Of a stretch of DNA of 64,000 nt, positions 17,061-26,136 are shown one piece after another. The position numbers were made by a program, and so were the translations under genes. The stretch spans positions 1,488,001-1,552,000 of the forward strand of contig NC_018708.1 in NCBI RefSeq assembly GCF_000302535.1, in the 5' to 3' direction. Origin of the DNA: Acidovorax sp. KKS102 (GTDB lineage: Bacteria > Pseudomonadota > Gammaproteobacteria > Burkholderiales > Burkholderiaceae_C). The notes under the pieces are model-generated. The model saw nothing but the letters and a program-made list of their open reading frames with translations. It had not been told where the DNA came from and searched no databases. Within the stretch, counting starts at the first letter, position 1; every line of letters begins with the position of its first letter.

Positions 17061-18275
17061 TTAGGCGGGTGCCAGCAGCTCGGCCACCTGTGCGGCCGTG
17101 CCAAACGCCAGTGTGAACCCCAAAGACCCATGGCCTGTGTTCAGCAAAAGGTTGTCGGGCGCGTCCGCCCACCGGCCCACCACCGGCAGCCCGGTGGGCG
17201 TGGCGGGGCGCATGCCGGTCCAGGCATGCAGCTCCCCGCCTTGATGGCAGTGGGGGAGGACGGCGCGTGTGGCGTCGCGCAGGCTCTGGATGCGCGCGGC
17301 AGGTATGCGGGCATCGTGCCCTACCAGTTCGGCCATGCCCGCCACCCGCAGGCGATGGCCGATGCGCGCAAACACTACCTTGCGTGCAGCGTCGGTCACA
17401 TTGACCCGCGGCGCTGCCGATGGTGCGGGGCTGGTGACGAGTGTGATGCTGTAGCCCTTGAGGGGGTACACGGGCAGGCGTAACCCCATTGTCTGCGCCA
17501 CCTGGTGGCTGCGGCTGCCCAGGGCCAGCACAAACTGCTGCGCCTCGATCGCACCTGCACTGGTCCGCACCGCAGCAATGCGCGAGCCCCTGCGCACAAA
17601 GCCCTGAACTGTGGCACCCAGTACAAAGCGCACGCCCCGTGCGGCCAGCACGGCCTGCAAGCCTTGGCAGACCATAAGGCAGTCGGCCGCGCATTCGCTG
17701 GGGGTGTAGATGGCTCCGGCAATGCGCGGCTGGTAGTGCTGCAGTGCGGGCTCGATCTCTGTGCAGCGCTGGGCAGACACGGCCTGTTGTTCGCAGCCCC
17801 ACTGGCGCTGCAGGTCCATCTGGCGTTGCGCAGCGGCCAGGCCGGTGGCGGTGTCGTACAGCACCAGCTTGCCGGTGCGGGAGAAGTCGCAGTGCAGAGC
17901 TTCTGCCCGCAGCATGACCTCGAAGTGGTGGCGGCTCAGGGCGGCCAGGGCCAGCAGCTGCGCGGTGCTGCGTTCAGAGGTGGGTCGGTTGCAGGCGCGC
18001 AGAAACTCCAGCCCCCAGCGCCACTGGTGGGTGTCCCACTGCAGGCGCAGCTTGAGCGGTGAGCTGGGCGAGAGCAGCAACCGGGGCAGCTGCCGCCAGA
18101 TGCTGGCGTCTGCCAGTGGCTGCACATAGCTGTAGCTCAGCTGCGCGCCATTGCCACCGCTGGCGCCCGTGCCCGGCTGCGCCTGGTCGATGACGGTGAC
18201 CTGCAGGCCGCGCTGTTGAAGTTCATACGCCGTGGCCAGGCCGACGATGCCTGCGCCCAATACACATACCTGCAT
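17061..18275 (-). CDS. dadA: D-amino-acid dehydrogenase (DadA-like FAD oxidoreductase)
   Basis: 404 residues of the DAO superfamily, oxidatively deaminating D-amino acids and passing electrons to the membrane. MQVCVLGAGIVGLATAYELQ is the FAD-binding Rossmann start, followed by the DadA-like GASGGNGAQLSYSYVQPLAD. The C-terminal FAD motif includes GMRPATPTGLPVVGR and LNTGHGSLGFTLAFGTA, both typical of DadA. The start at 18275 opens directly on the Rossmann strand. It faces away from the binding-protein/racemase genes across a 358-bp divergent promoter region. Symbol by family resemblance; the exact D-substrate is unknown. Confidence 0.82.
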   Translation of the reverse strand: MQVCVLGAGIVGLATAYELQQRGLQVTVIDQAQPGTGASGGNGAQLSYSYVQPLADASIWRQLPRLLLSPSSPLKLRLQWDTHQWRWGLEFLRACNRPTSERSTAQLLALAALSRHHFEVMLRAEALHCDFSRTGKLVLYDTATGLAAAQRQMDLQRQWGCEQQAVSAQRCTEIEPALQHYQPRIAGAIYTPSECAADCLMVCQGLQAVLAARGVRFVLGATVQGFVRRGSRIAAVRTSAGAIEAQQFVLALGSRSHQVAQTMGLRLPVYPLKGYSITLVTSPAPSAAPRVNVTDAARKVVFARIGHRLRVAGMAELVGHDARIPAARIQSLRDATRAVLPHCHQGGELHAWTGMRPATPTGLPVVGRWADAPDNLLLNTGHGSLGFTLAFGTAAQVAELLAPA

Positions 18276-18633
18276 CGGAGAGAGTGAAACGGTTGGAGGA
18301 GGTGCCAACGAATGTAGGGGGCGATGCACCTGCTGAACAATGCCAAAGCAGTGCCTTGCCATGCCGGGAAGTTATGCGCATGTCGGCGCCTGACGCGTCC
18401 AGCCAAGCATGTGGAGGTGGAGTGGGGGCTGCCGACGCCATGGTTCAAAAAGAGGGCGAGGCGGTCCACGATGGTGCATAGATGTGCACCGAAACAGAGC
18501 CATAACTTTTCATCATGGTGGACCCGTGCAAATGAATTGTTCAAGACCGCCGCAAATTTTTACAGTGCCCCTGCGTCCTGTTTTCTTGTCTGTCCGACTG
18601 TCTGTTCACCTGATTTTTTGCAAAGGGATTCCC
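18276..18633. other. Divergent promoter region between the DadA-like gene and the binding-protein gene
   Basis: 358 bp without a gene. The left part is GC-rich. From about 18470 it becomes AT-richer and contains the inverted repeat GGTGCA-N6-TGCACC (18473-18490), then AT-rich stretches (CATAACTTTTCATCATGG, GCAAATTTTTACAG) that could hold the rightward promoter. No LysR site can be assigned with confidence. Confidence 0.4.
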
Positions 18634-19524
18634 ATGAAGCTCTCCGCTGTCACCGCTGCTGTCCTCGTGGTCGCCGGTGTGCTGGCCAGTACCGTGGCCA
18701 GTGCCGACACCCTCAAGAAGATTGCCGACACCGGCAAGATCACACTGGCCTACCGCGAGTCGTCCGTGCCCTTCAGCTATCTGGCGGGCCCGGGCAACCC
18801 GGTGGGCATGTCGGTGGACATCTCCAACGCTGTCGTCGATGCGGTGAAGAAGCGCCTGAATAACCCCGCCATCAAGGTGGAGCTGCAGGCCGTGACTTCG
18901 CAAAACCGCATTCCGCTGCTGACCAACGGCACCGTGGACCTGGAGTGTGGATCGACCACCAACAACACGGCGCGTGGCAAGGATGTGCAATTTGCCATCA
19001 ACTATTTCTACACCGGCACCCGGCTGCTGACCAAGAAGGCCTCGGGCGTCAAGAACTACGCCGACCTTGCCAAGAAAAAGGTGGCCAGCACCTCGGGCAC
19101 CACCAACGCGCAGGTGATCCGCAAGTACAACCGCGACAACAACCTGGACATGGACATCGTGCTGGGCAAGGACCACGAGGACTCCCTGCTGCTGGTGGAC
19201 ACCGGCCGTGCAGAGGCCTTCGCCATGGACGACATCCTGCTGTTTGGATTGATGGGCAACACGCGCAACCCGGCCGACTGGGTGGTGGTGGGCGACTCGC
19301 TGCAGGTCGAACCCTATGCCTGCATGCTGCGCAAGGACGACCCGCAATTCCAGGCGCTGGTCAACGGCGTGATCGGCGGGATGATGAAGTCGGGCGAGTT
19401 CGACAAGCTCTACACCAAGTGGTTCATGTCGCCCGTGCCCCCGCGCGGCCAGAACCTCAACCTGCCCATTAGCAAGGAGCTGCGCGACAACCTGGTGGCC
19501 CAGAGCGACAAGCCTGCGCTGTGA
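18634..19524 (+). CDS. GltI-type amino-acid ABC transporter substrate-binding protein
   Basis: 296 residues, periplasmic, with signal peptide ending near VASADT. ITLAYRESSVPFSYL and VDLECGSTTNNTARGKDVQF are the glutamate/aspartate-binding (GltI) signature, followed by KKVASTSGTTNAQVIRKYN and AFAMDDILLFGL of the second lobe. The start follows AAGGGA. No permease or ATPase gene is next to it, so it must work with components encoded elsewhere. Its stop overlaps the racemase start by one base (TGATG), so the two are translationally coupled. It is paralogous to the products at 20464 and 63438. Confidence 0.9.
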   Translation: MKLSAVTAAVLVVAGVLASTVASADTLKKIADTGKITLAYRESSVPFSYLAGPGNPVGMSVDISNAVVDAVKKRLNNPAIKVELQAVTSQNRIPLLTNGTVDLECGSTTNNTARGKDVQFAINYFYTGTRLLTKKASGVKNYADLAKKKVASTSGTTNAQVIRKYNRDNNLDMDIVLGKDHEDSLLLVDTGRAEAFAMDDILLFGLMGNTRNPADWVVVGDSLQVEPYACMLRKDDPQFQALVNGVIGGMMKSGEFDKLYTKWFMSPVPPRGQNLNLPISKELRDNLVAQSDKPAL

Positions 19525-20348
19525 TGAGCGTGAGCATGTTGCCGTCCCCCCCGCACCCCCAGGCCCCGCAGGTGGTGGGCATTTTGGGCGGCATGGGGCC
19601 TGCTGCAGGTGCTGACTTTGTGCGTCTGTTCGTGCAGGCCTGCACCGACCGCATGGCGGCGCTGAGCATCCCCGTGCACGATCAGGCTTACCCTGAGCAC
19701 TGGCTGGCCCAGGTGCCGATCCCCGACCGCACTGCCGCTCTGCACGACACGCGGCCCGGTGCCCACCAGCCTGCGGACCCCATGCTGCAGGCCACGGGTC
19801 GCCTGGCGGCGCTGGGCGCGCGCGTGGTGGCCATTGCCTGCAACACGGCCCATGCCTGGCATGGTTTGCTGCAGCAGCGCTTCCCGCAGTTGGTGGTGCT
19901 GCATGGGGTGCAGGAAGTGGCGGCCGACCTGGCGCTGCGCAAGGTGCACGGCGTGGGCCTGCTCGCCACACAAGGCGCGTACGAGGCGGGCTTGTACCAG
20001 CGCGAACTGGAGCACCGCGACATCGACTGCTTTGTGCCCGAACCGCGCGAACGTGATCAGCTGATGCAGGGCATCTATGACGGCGTGAAGGCCGGCAACT
20101 ACGCACTGGCCCGCCAGCGGTTTGAGGCGGTGTCGCTGGTGTTGCAACAGCGCTATGGGATCTCCACGCTCATCATGGGTTGCACCGAGATTCCGCTGGC
20201 ACTGTCGGAGCATTCCCGGCTGGAGGGGCTGACGCTGGTCAACCCGTCTCTGGTGCTGGCGGCCGCCTTGGCGCGGCATGCGTACGGGTCCATGGGCGCG
20301 GGAGTGCCCCCCACCGCTGCGTCCTCCACCCCACGGGCGTTGGTGTAG
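19524..20348 (+). CDS. Aspartate/glutamate racemase family protein
   Basis: 274 residues, PLP-independent racemase fold. VGILGGMGPAAGADF is the N-terminal signature, and the two catalytic cysteines are present: Cys106 in AIACNTAH and Cys220 in IMGCTEIPL. It should interconvert L and D forms of aspartate, glutamate or a related acid. It lies between two GltI-type binding proteins and near a DadA-like D-amino-acid dehydrogenase, which suggests uptake of acidic amino acids and conversion of one enantiomer before catabolism. Start ATG at 19524 overlaps the upstream stop; a GTG three bases earlier is possible. Confidence 0.9.
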   Translation: MSVSMLPSPPHPQAPQVVGILGGMGPAAGADFVRLFVQACTDRMAALSIPVHDQAYPEHWLAQVPIPDRTAALHDTRPGAHQPADPMLQATGRLAALGARVVAIACNTAHAWHGLLQQRFPQLVVLHGVQEVAADLALRKVHGVGLLATQGAYEAGLYQRELEHRDIDCFVPEPRERDQLMQGIYDGVKAGNYALARQRFEAVSLVLQQRYGISTLIMGCTEIPLALSEHSRLEGLTLVNPSLVLAAALARHAYGSMGAGVPPTAASSTPRALV

Positions 20349-20463
20349 CGGCTTCGCGCCGTTGCGCTGCAGACCGGTAGCGCCGCCGCGCCTGCCGGGC
20401 CTGATGCAAAGGGCAAAGGCCACTTCGACGGCGGCAGTCATCCAGATTGATGAGAGGTAAGCC

Positions 20464-21453
20464 ATGAGCTTTGGAGCAACCCTACCGAGACGGGGACTGG
20501 TGTGTGCCCTGATCGCCTGTGCCATGGGGCCCATGGCGGGCGCCATGGCGCAGAGCAGTGGTGCGGCAGCTAACCCATCGTTACTGCCCAAGGCAGGCGC
20601 GTCTGCCACCGTCGCTGCGCTCTCTGCCCTGCCGCCGGGCAGGACGCTACAGCGCATCCAGGCCTCCGGGGTGGTGGTCATCGGCCACCGCGAGTCCTCT
20701 TTGCCCATGTCTTACGTGGCCAATGGGGTGCCCATGGGCTACAGCGTGGATGTGTGCCTGCAGATTGCGCAGGCCATCGGGCGCCATCTGCAGCGGCGGG
20801 ATTTGCGGGTGGACTACCGGCAGGTCACGTCGGGCAACCGCTTTGAGGCCATCGAGCGCGGCGAGGTGGACCTGGAGTGCGGCTCCACCACCAACACGGC
20901 CTCGCGCAGGCAGCGGGTGGCTTTCACCATAGCGCACTTCATTGCGTCGTCGCGCATCGTGGTGCAGAGCCAGCGCCCCTACGAGCGCATTGAAGACCTG
21001 GACGGCAAGACCGTGGCCTCGACGGTGGGCACAACCAACATCGAGTCGCTGGCGCGCGAGGCCGCCAACAAATCGGTGCGCTTGCGCATCGAGCCCGCCC
21101 GGGACCATGCCGAGGGCTTTGGCTGGGTGGTGGATGGCAAGGTGGACGGCTTCGCGATGGACGATGTGCTGCTCTACGGCCTGCGTGCCAGCCATGCGCG
21201 TCCACAAGACCTGAAGGTGATTGGCAAGCCCATGACCATCGAGCCCTATGCGGTGGCGTTTGACCGCAGCGACCCGGCGCTCAAGGCCGTGGTCGACGCC
21301 GAGCTGCGGCGGCTCATCCAGACGCGGGAGCTGCACCGCCTGTACGACAAGTGGTTCACCCAGCCCATTCCACCCCACGGCATCAACCTGGGCATGCGCA
21401 TGTCGCACCTGCTGGTGGATTCGCTGCGGTATCCGTCGGACTACGTGCCCTAG
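20464..21453 (+). CDS. Second GltI-type amino-acid binding protein
   Basis: 329 residues with a signal peptide (cleavage near GAMAQS) and a 35-residue Ala/Ser/Pro-rich linker before the folded part. VVIGHRESSLPMSYV and VDLECGSTTNTASRRQRVAF match the GltI signature, as does KTVASTVGTTNIESL. It is clearly paralogous to the product of the gene at 18634 but diverged: 15 to 20 extra N-terminal residues and a Ser-Arg-Arg in place of the Arg-Gly-Lys. Ribosome site AGAGGTAAGCC precedes the ATG. The gap to the racemase is 115 nt; no transport partners are nearby. The roles of the two paralogues may differ in enantiomer or ligand. Confidence 0.88.
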   Translation: MSFGATLPRRGLVCALIACAMGPMAGAMAQSSGAAANPSLLPKAGASATVAALSALPPGRTLQRIQASGVVVIGHRESSLPMSYVANGVPMGYSVDVCLQIAQAIGRHLQRRDLRVDYRQVTSGNRFEAIERGEVDLECGSTTNTASRRQRVAFTIAHFIASSRIVVQSQRPYERIEDLDGKTVASTVGTTNIESLAREAANKSVRLRIEPARDHAEGFGWVVDGKVDGFAMDDVLLYGLRASHARPQDLKVIGKPMTIEPYAVAFDRSDPALKAVVDAELRRLIQTRELHRLYDKWFTQPIPPHGINLGMRMSHLLVDSLRYPSDYVP

Positions 21454-21477
21454 TGACAAGGGCCCAGGCTGTGCGCG

Positions 21478-22368
21478 TCAGCGCCAGGCGGTCGCCACCA
21501 GCTGGCTGTAGTGCACCGCCTTGCGGCCCAGCAGCTGTTCGAACACCGCAGGGTTGCCCACGTTGTCGCTGCCCAGCATGGTGAGGGTTTCGGTGCACCA
21601 GGGCACGCTGGGCACGGCATCGCCCAGGCGAGCACTCAACTGGGTGAGCGGGTCGGGCAGGCGCAGCACATGCGCCTTGCCATGACCCAGTTGCTGGCGC
21701 AGGCTCGCAATGAAGTCACCCATGGTCAGGGCCTCGGGGCCAGCGCACTCGACGATGCCCTGCGTGGCGATGGCAGGGCCCAGCAGGGCAACGATGGCGG
21801 CGGCCAGGTCGTGCACCGACACGGGCTGCACCCGCGCCGTGAGCATGGGGCCGGGGAACAGTGCCACCGGCAGGCGCGCCAGGTTCATGAACAGCGCGCT
21901 GCTGTCACCGCCTTTGCCAAACACCACACTGGGGCGCAGGATGGCGGGGTGCAATGCCCCTTGTTTGGCCAGCGCCAGCAGGTGCGTGTCTGCCGCGCGT
22001 TTGGTGGTGGCGTAGCGGGTGGCGCTGCCTTCAATGCCCAGTGCCGAGATATGCACCACGCGCCGCACGCCCGCCTGGGCGCAGGCGTCAAACAGCGCGA
22101 CGGGCGTGTGCTGGTGCACGGCATCAATCGGGCGCGCACGGCTGTCGCGCAGTACCCCCACGGCGTTGACCACGGCATCGATGCCCGCCAGGCGCGGCAG
22201 CCAGGCCTGGGCCGAGGTGTCCCGCGCAAAGTCCATGGGCACCTGCAAGGCGCCGGGTGACCGGTGGCGGGGCGATATGCCGCCGTGCACCTGGTGTCCT
22301 GCCCGGGTGAGTGCGGCAGCCACGGTGCGGCCCACAAAACCCGTGGAGCCGGTGAGCAAAATGTTCAT
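21478..22368 (-). CDS. Atypical SDR, NAD(P)-binding epimerase-like protein
   Basis: 296 residues. MNILLTGSTGFVGRTVAAAL is the dinucleotide-binding Rossmann start (GxxGxxG), followed by AVVNAVGVLRD, VVHISALGIEG and YATTKRAAD, where the usual YxxxK is changed to a Thr-Lys pair, as in the atypical NDUFA9-like SDR group. LRPSVVFGKGGDSSALF is also typical of that group. These are often quinone-related or regulatory rather than catalytic. The chosen start gives the Rossmann strand at once. Convergent with the second binding-protein gene. Confidence 0.8.
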   Translation of the reverse strand: MNILLTGSTGFVGRTVAAALTRAGHQVHGGISPRHRSPGALQVPMDFARDTSAQAWLPRLAGIDAVVNAVGVLRDSRARPIDAVHQHTPVALFDACAQAGVRRVVHISALGIEGSATRYATTKRAADTHLLALAKQGALHPAILRPSVVFGKGGDSSALFMNLARLPVALFPGPMLTARVQPVSVHDLAAAIVALLGPAIATQGIVECAGPEALTMGDFIASLRQQLGHGKAHVLRLPDPLTQLSARLGDAVPSVPWCTETLTMLGSDNVGNPAVFEQLLGRKAVHYSQLVATAWR

Positions 22369-22463
22369 CAGCGTTGTCCTGCGAAGAAGGTGAAGCGTGC
22401 AAAAAAACCGAAGGCCCGGCGCGGACCTGCTCAGGCCGTCGCTACCCCCCGCAGGCAACACGG

Positions 22464-24854
22464 TCACTGCGGAGGCGTGAAGACCTCGAAGCGGTTGCGC
22501 CCCCCGTACTTGGCGCGGTACAGGGCTGCGTCGGCCGCGTGCACGAGTGTGTCAGAACTGGTGCCGGGGCGTGGCACCAGGCTGGCAATGCCCATGCTCG
22601 CCGTGATGTAGGGCGCCGTGGGAGAGCGGGGGTGGGCCAGGGCCGCCTCGCGCAGGCTGGCCATGCAGCGCTCTGCCACCGTCACGGCCTCTGGCAGGGG
22701 CACATCGGGCAGCAGCAGCACGAACTCCTCGCCGCCGTAGCGCGCGGCCACCTCGTCGGCCCGGCGGATGGTGCCCTGCAGTAGCTGCGCCACGCGGCGC
22801 AGGCATTCGTCACCGGCCAGATGGCCGTAGTGGTCGTTGTAGAGCTTGAAGTGGTCGATGTCGATCAGGATCACGGCCAGCGGCAACTGGTGCCGTCCGC
22901 AGCGCATCCATTCGGTGGCCAGCCGCTCGTCAAAGCGCCGGCGGTTGCCAATGCCCGTCACGCCGTCGGTGGTGGACAGCAGGGCCAGCTTGGCGTTGGC
23001 GGCGGCCAGTTCCTGTTCCTTGCGCACCAGTTGCGTGACGTCGGTGCGCACACCGGCGATGCCGCCCTGGGGGGTACGCCGTTCGTCGGCCTGCAGCCAG
23101 CGGCCCTCGGGCAGGCGCTGCAGCACGGCATGGTTGGCCGCACGGTGGTCGGCCATGCGCTGGGCGAGCCAGGCTTCTTCGTTGCCAACGGCGTCGGGGT
23201 ACTGGCCGCGCTCCGCGCCGTAGCGCGCGATCTGCTCAAACGTGCTGCCGGGCACGATCATGGGGGCCGAGATGGGGTACAGGCGCCGGTATTGGGCGTT
23301 GCACACCACCAGCTTGTCTTCTGCATCGAACAGGGCAAAGCCTTCGGGCAGTGACTCCACGGCGTCCTGCAGCAGCTGGCGCGCCTGCTGCGCGGCCTGT
23401 TGGGCGGCCTCCAGGGCCTGGCGTTGCTCGATGAGGTTGGTGATGTCCAGCCGCACGGCCACGACATAGTTCTCGGGCGTGCGGGTTTCGTAGATGTTGA
23501 TCCAGCGGCCGTCGCTCAGGCGCTGCACCAGGGTGGACGTGCTGCTGCCATGCTCCGACAGGCGCTCTGCGATCCAGGCCTCTTCGCGTCCCTTGGCCGA
23601 AGGGATCAGCCCGCGCGAGACCGAATAGCGCAGGATGTCCGCAAACCCCTTGCCCAGGTGCTCGGCATAGTCAATGTAGGGGTACATGCGGGACAGCTGC
23701 TGGTTGTAGAGCACCAGCCGGTCCTGCTCGTCGAAGATCTCGATGCCCACGGGCAGGGCCTCCACCGCGCGCTCCAGCAGCTGGCGCATGCGTTGGCTTT
23801 CCTGGCGGGCGGCCTCGACCTTCTGGCGCTGCTCGATCAGGTCGCTGATGTCCAGGCGCACGCACACCGTCATGCCGGACGGGGTGCGGCATTCGTGCAT
23901 GTGCATCCACGTGCCGTTGGGGTAGTGGCGCACCTCGGGGCCGGGCCGATGGCCCCGGATGGCCAGCTCATGCGCAAGCCAGAGCTCTTCCTGGTCTTTG
24001 GCCTCCTCGGGGATGCCGTAGCGCAGGCCCTCGCGCAGCAGTTCCTCATACGTCTTGCCCAGGGACTCCGCCACGGGCAGGTGCGGACGCAGGCGGGCCA
24101 TCTGGTCATTGCACAGCACCAGCCGGTCTTGTTCGTCATAGATGTCCAGCCCGGCGGGCATGGCATTGACGGCTTCGCGCAGGCTGCGTTCGGCACGTTC
24201 GGCGTCATGCAGGGCCTGCTTGAGTGCGCGCTCCTTGTGCACCGCGTCCGTGATGTCGGCGCGCAGCACCACCATGCCGCCCCCCTCTTGCAGGCGCTCG
24301 GTGATGAGCATCCAGCGGTCGCCCTCGACCTCCTGCACCTCGGGCTGGCCGGGGGCGCGGTGGCGGGCCATGCGGTCGGCCAGCCAGGCGTTGGTGTCCT
24401 GCCGTGCGGCGACGATATGGCCGGATTCGGCAGCGCGGCGCAGCACATCTTCAAAGCGGGTGCCGTACTCGACGGCCATCATGGTGCCGGGGCTGACTTC
24501 CCGGTACCGGGGATTGCACAGCACCAAGCGGTCGTCGGCGTCGTAGATGGCCAGGCCATCAGGCAGGATGTCGAGCGTGGCGCAGAGCTGGTTGGTGGCC
24601 CGCTGCGCGGCGTCCTGGGCGGCGCTGGCGGTGGCATGCAGGGCCACCAGTCGCAGGCTGAGCCACCAGCACAGCACCGCGCTGGCCACCAGCCCCAGCC
24701 CGGCGCCCACGCTGGCCAGGCGCATGGCGGGGTCCATGCTCTGGCGGGCCAGGGCCCAGGTCAGCAGCCCCAGGCCCCCGGCGCCACAAATCCCGGCCAC
24801 CAGCCGGACCAGCAGCTGTCCGCGCAGGGGGAGGGGGGTGGGGTGAGGGGGCAT
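22464..24854 (-). CDS. Membrane diguanylate cyclase with four tandem PAS domains
   Basis: 796 residues. Two hydrophobic segments at about 14-35 and 45-70, then four PAS-like domains with near-identical opening motifs spaced about 135 residues apart: LPDGLAIYDADDRLVLCN (98), MPAGLDIYDEQDRLVLCN (232), LPVGIEIFDEQDRLVLYN (367) and LPEGFALFDAEDKLVVCN (502). The C-terminal GGDEF domain has GGEEF at 707-711 and TDGVTGIGNRRRFDE before it, so it should make cyclic di-GMP. The inhibitory I-site position reads RADE rather than RxxD, so product inhibition may be weak. Cysteines in the second and fourth PAS openings (LCN, VCN) are notable. No EAL domain. Confidence 0.9.
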   Translation of the reverse strand: MPPHPTPLPLRGQLLVRLVAGICGAGGLGLLTWALARQSMDPAMRLASVGAGLGLVASAVLCWWLSLRLVALHATASAAQDAAQRATNQLCATLDILPDGLAIYDADDRLVLCNPRYREVSPGTMMAVEYGTRFEDVLRRAAESGHIVAARQDTNAWLADRMARHRAPGQPEVQEVEGDRWMLITERLQEGGGMVVLRADITDAVHKERALKQALHDAERAERSLREAVNAMPAGLDIYDEQDRLVLCNDQMARLRPHLPVAESLGKTYEELLREGLRYGIPEEAKDQEELWLAHELAIRGHRPGPEVRHYPNGTWMHMHECRTPSGMTVCVRLDISDLIEQRQKVEAARQESQRMRQLLERAVEALPVGIEIFDEQDRLVLYNQQLSRMYPYIDYAEHLGKGFADILRYSVSRGLIPSAKGREEAWIAERLSEHGSSTSTLVQRLSDGRWINIYETRTPENYVVAVRLDITNLIEQRQALEAAQQAAQQARQLLQDAVESLPEGFALFDAEDKLVVCNAQYRRLYPISAPMIVPGSTFEQIARYGAERGQYPDAVGNEEAWLAQRMADHRAANHAVLQRLPEGRWLQADERRTPQGGIAGVRTDVTQLVRKEQELAAANAKLALLSTTDGVTGIGNRRRFDERLATEWMRCGRHQLPLAVILIDIDHFKLYNDHYGHLAGDECLRRVAQLLQGTIRRADEVAARYGGEEFVLLLPDVPLPEAVTVAERCMASLREAALAHPRSPTAPYITASMGIASLVPRPGTSSDTLVHAADAALYRAKYGGRNRFEVFTPPQ

Positions 24855-25113
24855 GCGCTGGGGTCGTTGCGATGGACTGCGGAAAGTGGTCGGGCGGGTG
24901 GGGGTGAGAAAAAATCGACAACAAAGGGGCGGGCGAGCAGACGTTTGAGTGGCGGCAGTCCGTGGACGCAGGCCCCTGACGACGGTGCTCGCAGAAAGTC
25001 TAGCAGCGCTCCCCGTTTTCCGGTATCCGAAAATGCGGAGGCGGTGCAAACCCCATAGACTCCGAGGCTGGCACTTTTCACCCCTCGCCCATCCCTTCTT
25101 TTGGAGAAACCCG

Positions 25114-26010
25114 ATGTTCAATGACGACCTCCATGCCGACGCCCAGGCGCTGTTGCCCGGCCGCACCACCGAAGCGGGCGCCACGCGCCGCACTGCGCTG
25201 CAGGCGGCGCTGGGCCTGGGTTATGCGGCCGCAGCCGCACCCATCATGGCGCAGACGGCCATTGCCACGCCGGCAGACGGCCTGACGGTGGGGGAGGTGA
25301 GCTTCACGGTCAACGGTTTCAAGGTACCCGCCTACCGCGCGGCGCCCGCAGGCAAGACCGGCCTGCCCGTGGTGCTGGTGATCCAGGAGATTTTTGGTGT
25401 GCACGAGTACATCGCCGACACCTGTCGCCGTTTTGCCAAGGCGGGTTACCTGGCCATTGCGCCCCAGCTGTACGCGCGCCAGGGCGACGCCTCGGCCTAC
25501 ACCGATATCGCCAAGCTGATGGCCGAAGTGGTGTCCAAGGTGCCCGATGCCCAGGTGATGGCCGACCTGGATGGCGCCGTGGCCTGGGCCACCGCCAACG
25601 GGGGCGATGGCGCCCGCGTGGGGATCACCGGCTTTTGCTGGGGCGGCCGCATCACCTGGCTGTATGCCGCCCATGGCCCCGTCAAGGCTGGCGTGGCGTG
25701 GTACGGGCGGCTGGTGGGCCAGGCCAGCGAACTCACCCCCAAGCACCCCGTGGACCTGGCGCCTATTCTCAAGGCGCCGGTGCTTGGCCTGTATGGTGAA
25801 AAAGACACCGGCATCCCCCTTGACACGGTTGATAAGATGAAAGCGGCCTTGTCCAGCGGCTCGCCGCAGGCCAAGGCGTCGGAATTTGTGGTGTACCCCG
25901 ATGCACCGCATGCCTTCCATGCCGACTACCGCGCCAGCTACCGCAAGGAAGCGGCCGAAGACGGCTGGAAGCGTGCGCTGGCCTGGTTCAAGACGCACGG
26001 TGTGGTTTGA
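25114..26010 (+). CDS. Dienelactone hydrolase family protein, Tat-exported
   Basis: 298 residues. The Cys-His-Asp triad of dienelactone hydrolases is present: Cys175 in GFCWGG, Asp in GEKDTG and His in APHAFH. The N-terminal [20 protein letters not shown] (Arg 25-26) ends MAQTAIA and is a Tat signal, so the enzyme acts in the periplasm, unlike classic cytoplasmic DLH. A GGAG ribosome site lies 9 nt before the chosen ATG. The gene stands alone and has its own terminator. Substrate unknown. Confidence 0.88.
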   Translation: MFNDDLHADAQALLPGRTTEAGATRRTALQAALGLGYAAAAAPIMAQTAIATPADGLTVGEVSFTVNGFKVPAYRAAPAGKTGLPVVLVIQEIFGVHEYIADTCRRFAKAGYLAIAPQLYARQGDASAYTDIAKLMAEVVSKVPDAQVMADLDGAVAWATANGGDGARVGITGFCWGGRITWLYAAHGPVKAGVAWYGRLVGQASELTPKHPVDLAPILKAPVLGLYGEKDTGIPLDTVDKMKAALSSGSPQAKASEFVVYPDAPHAFHADYRASYRKEAAEDGWKRALAWFKTHGVV

Positions 26011-26043
26011 TGCACAAACCCCCGGCCCAGCAGGCCACCCACA

Positions 26044-26072
26044 GCCGCCCCACACCCGGGGCGGCTTTTTTC
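26044..26072 (+). terminator. Intrinsic terminator after the dienelactone hydrolase gene
   Basis: GCCGCCCC and GGGGCGGC make an 8-bp perfect stem with loop ACACC, then TTTTTT. Confidence 0.9.
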
Positions 26073-26136
26073 ATCTTGCATCGGGCGTGCAGAGCTTAAA
26101 CAGGTTTTAAGGCTTACAGATAAAGCGCAACAAGCT

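Noticed and set aside
23400-25058. Long plus-strand open frame opposite the PAS diguanylate cyclase
   Set aside because: Shadow frame without recognisable domains; overlaps a gene with full GGDEF and PAS motifs.
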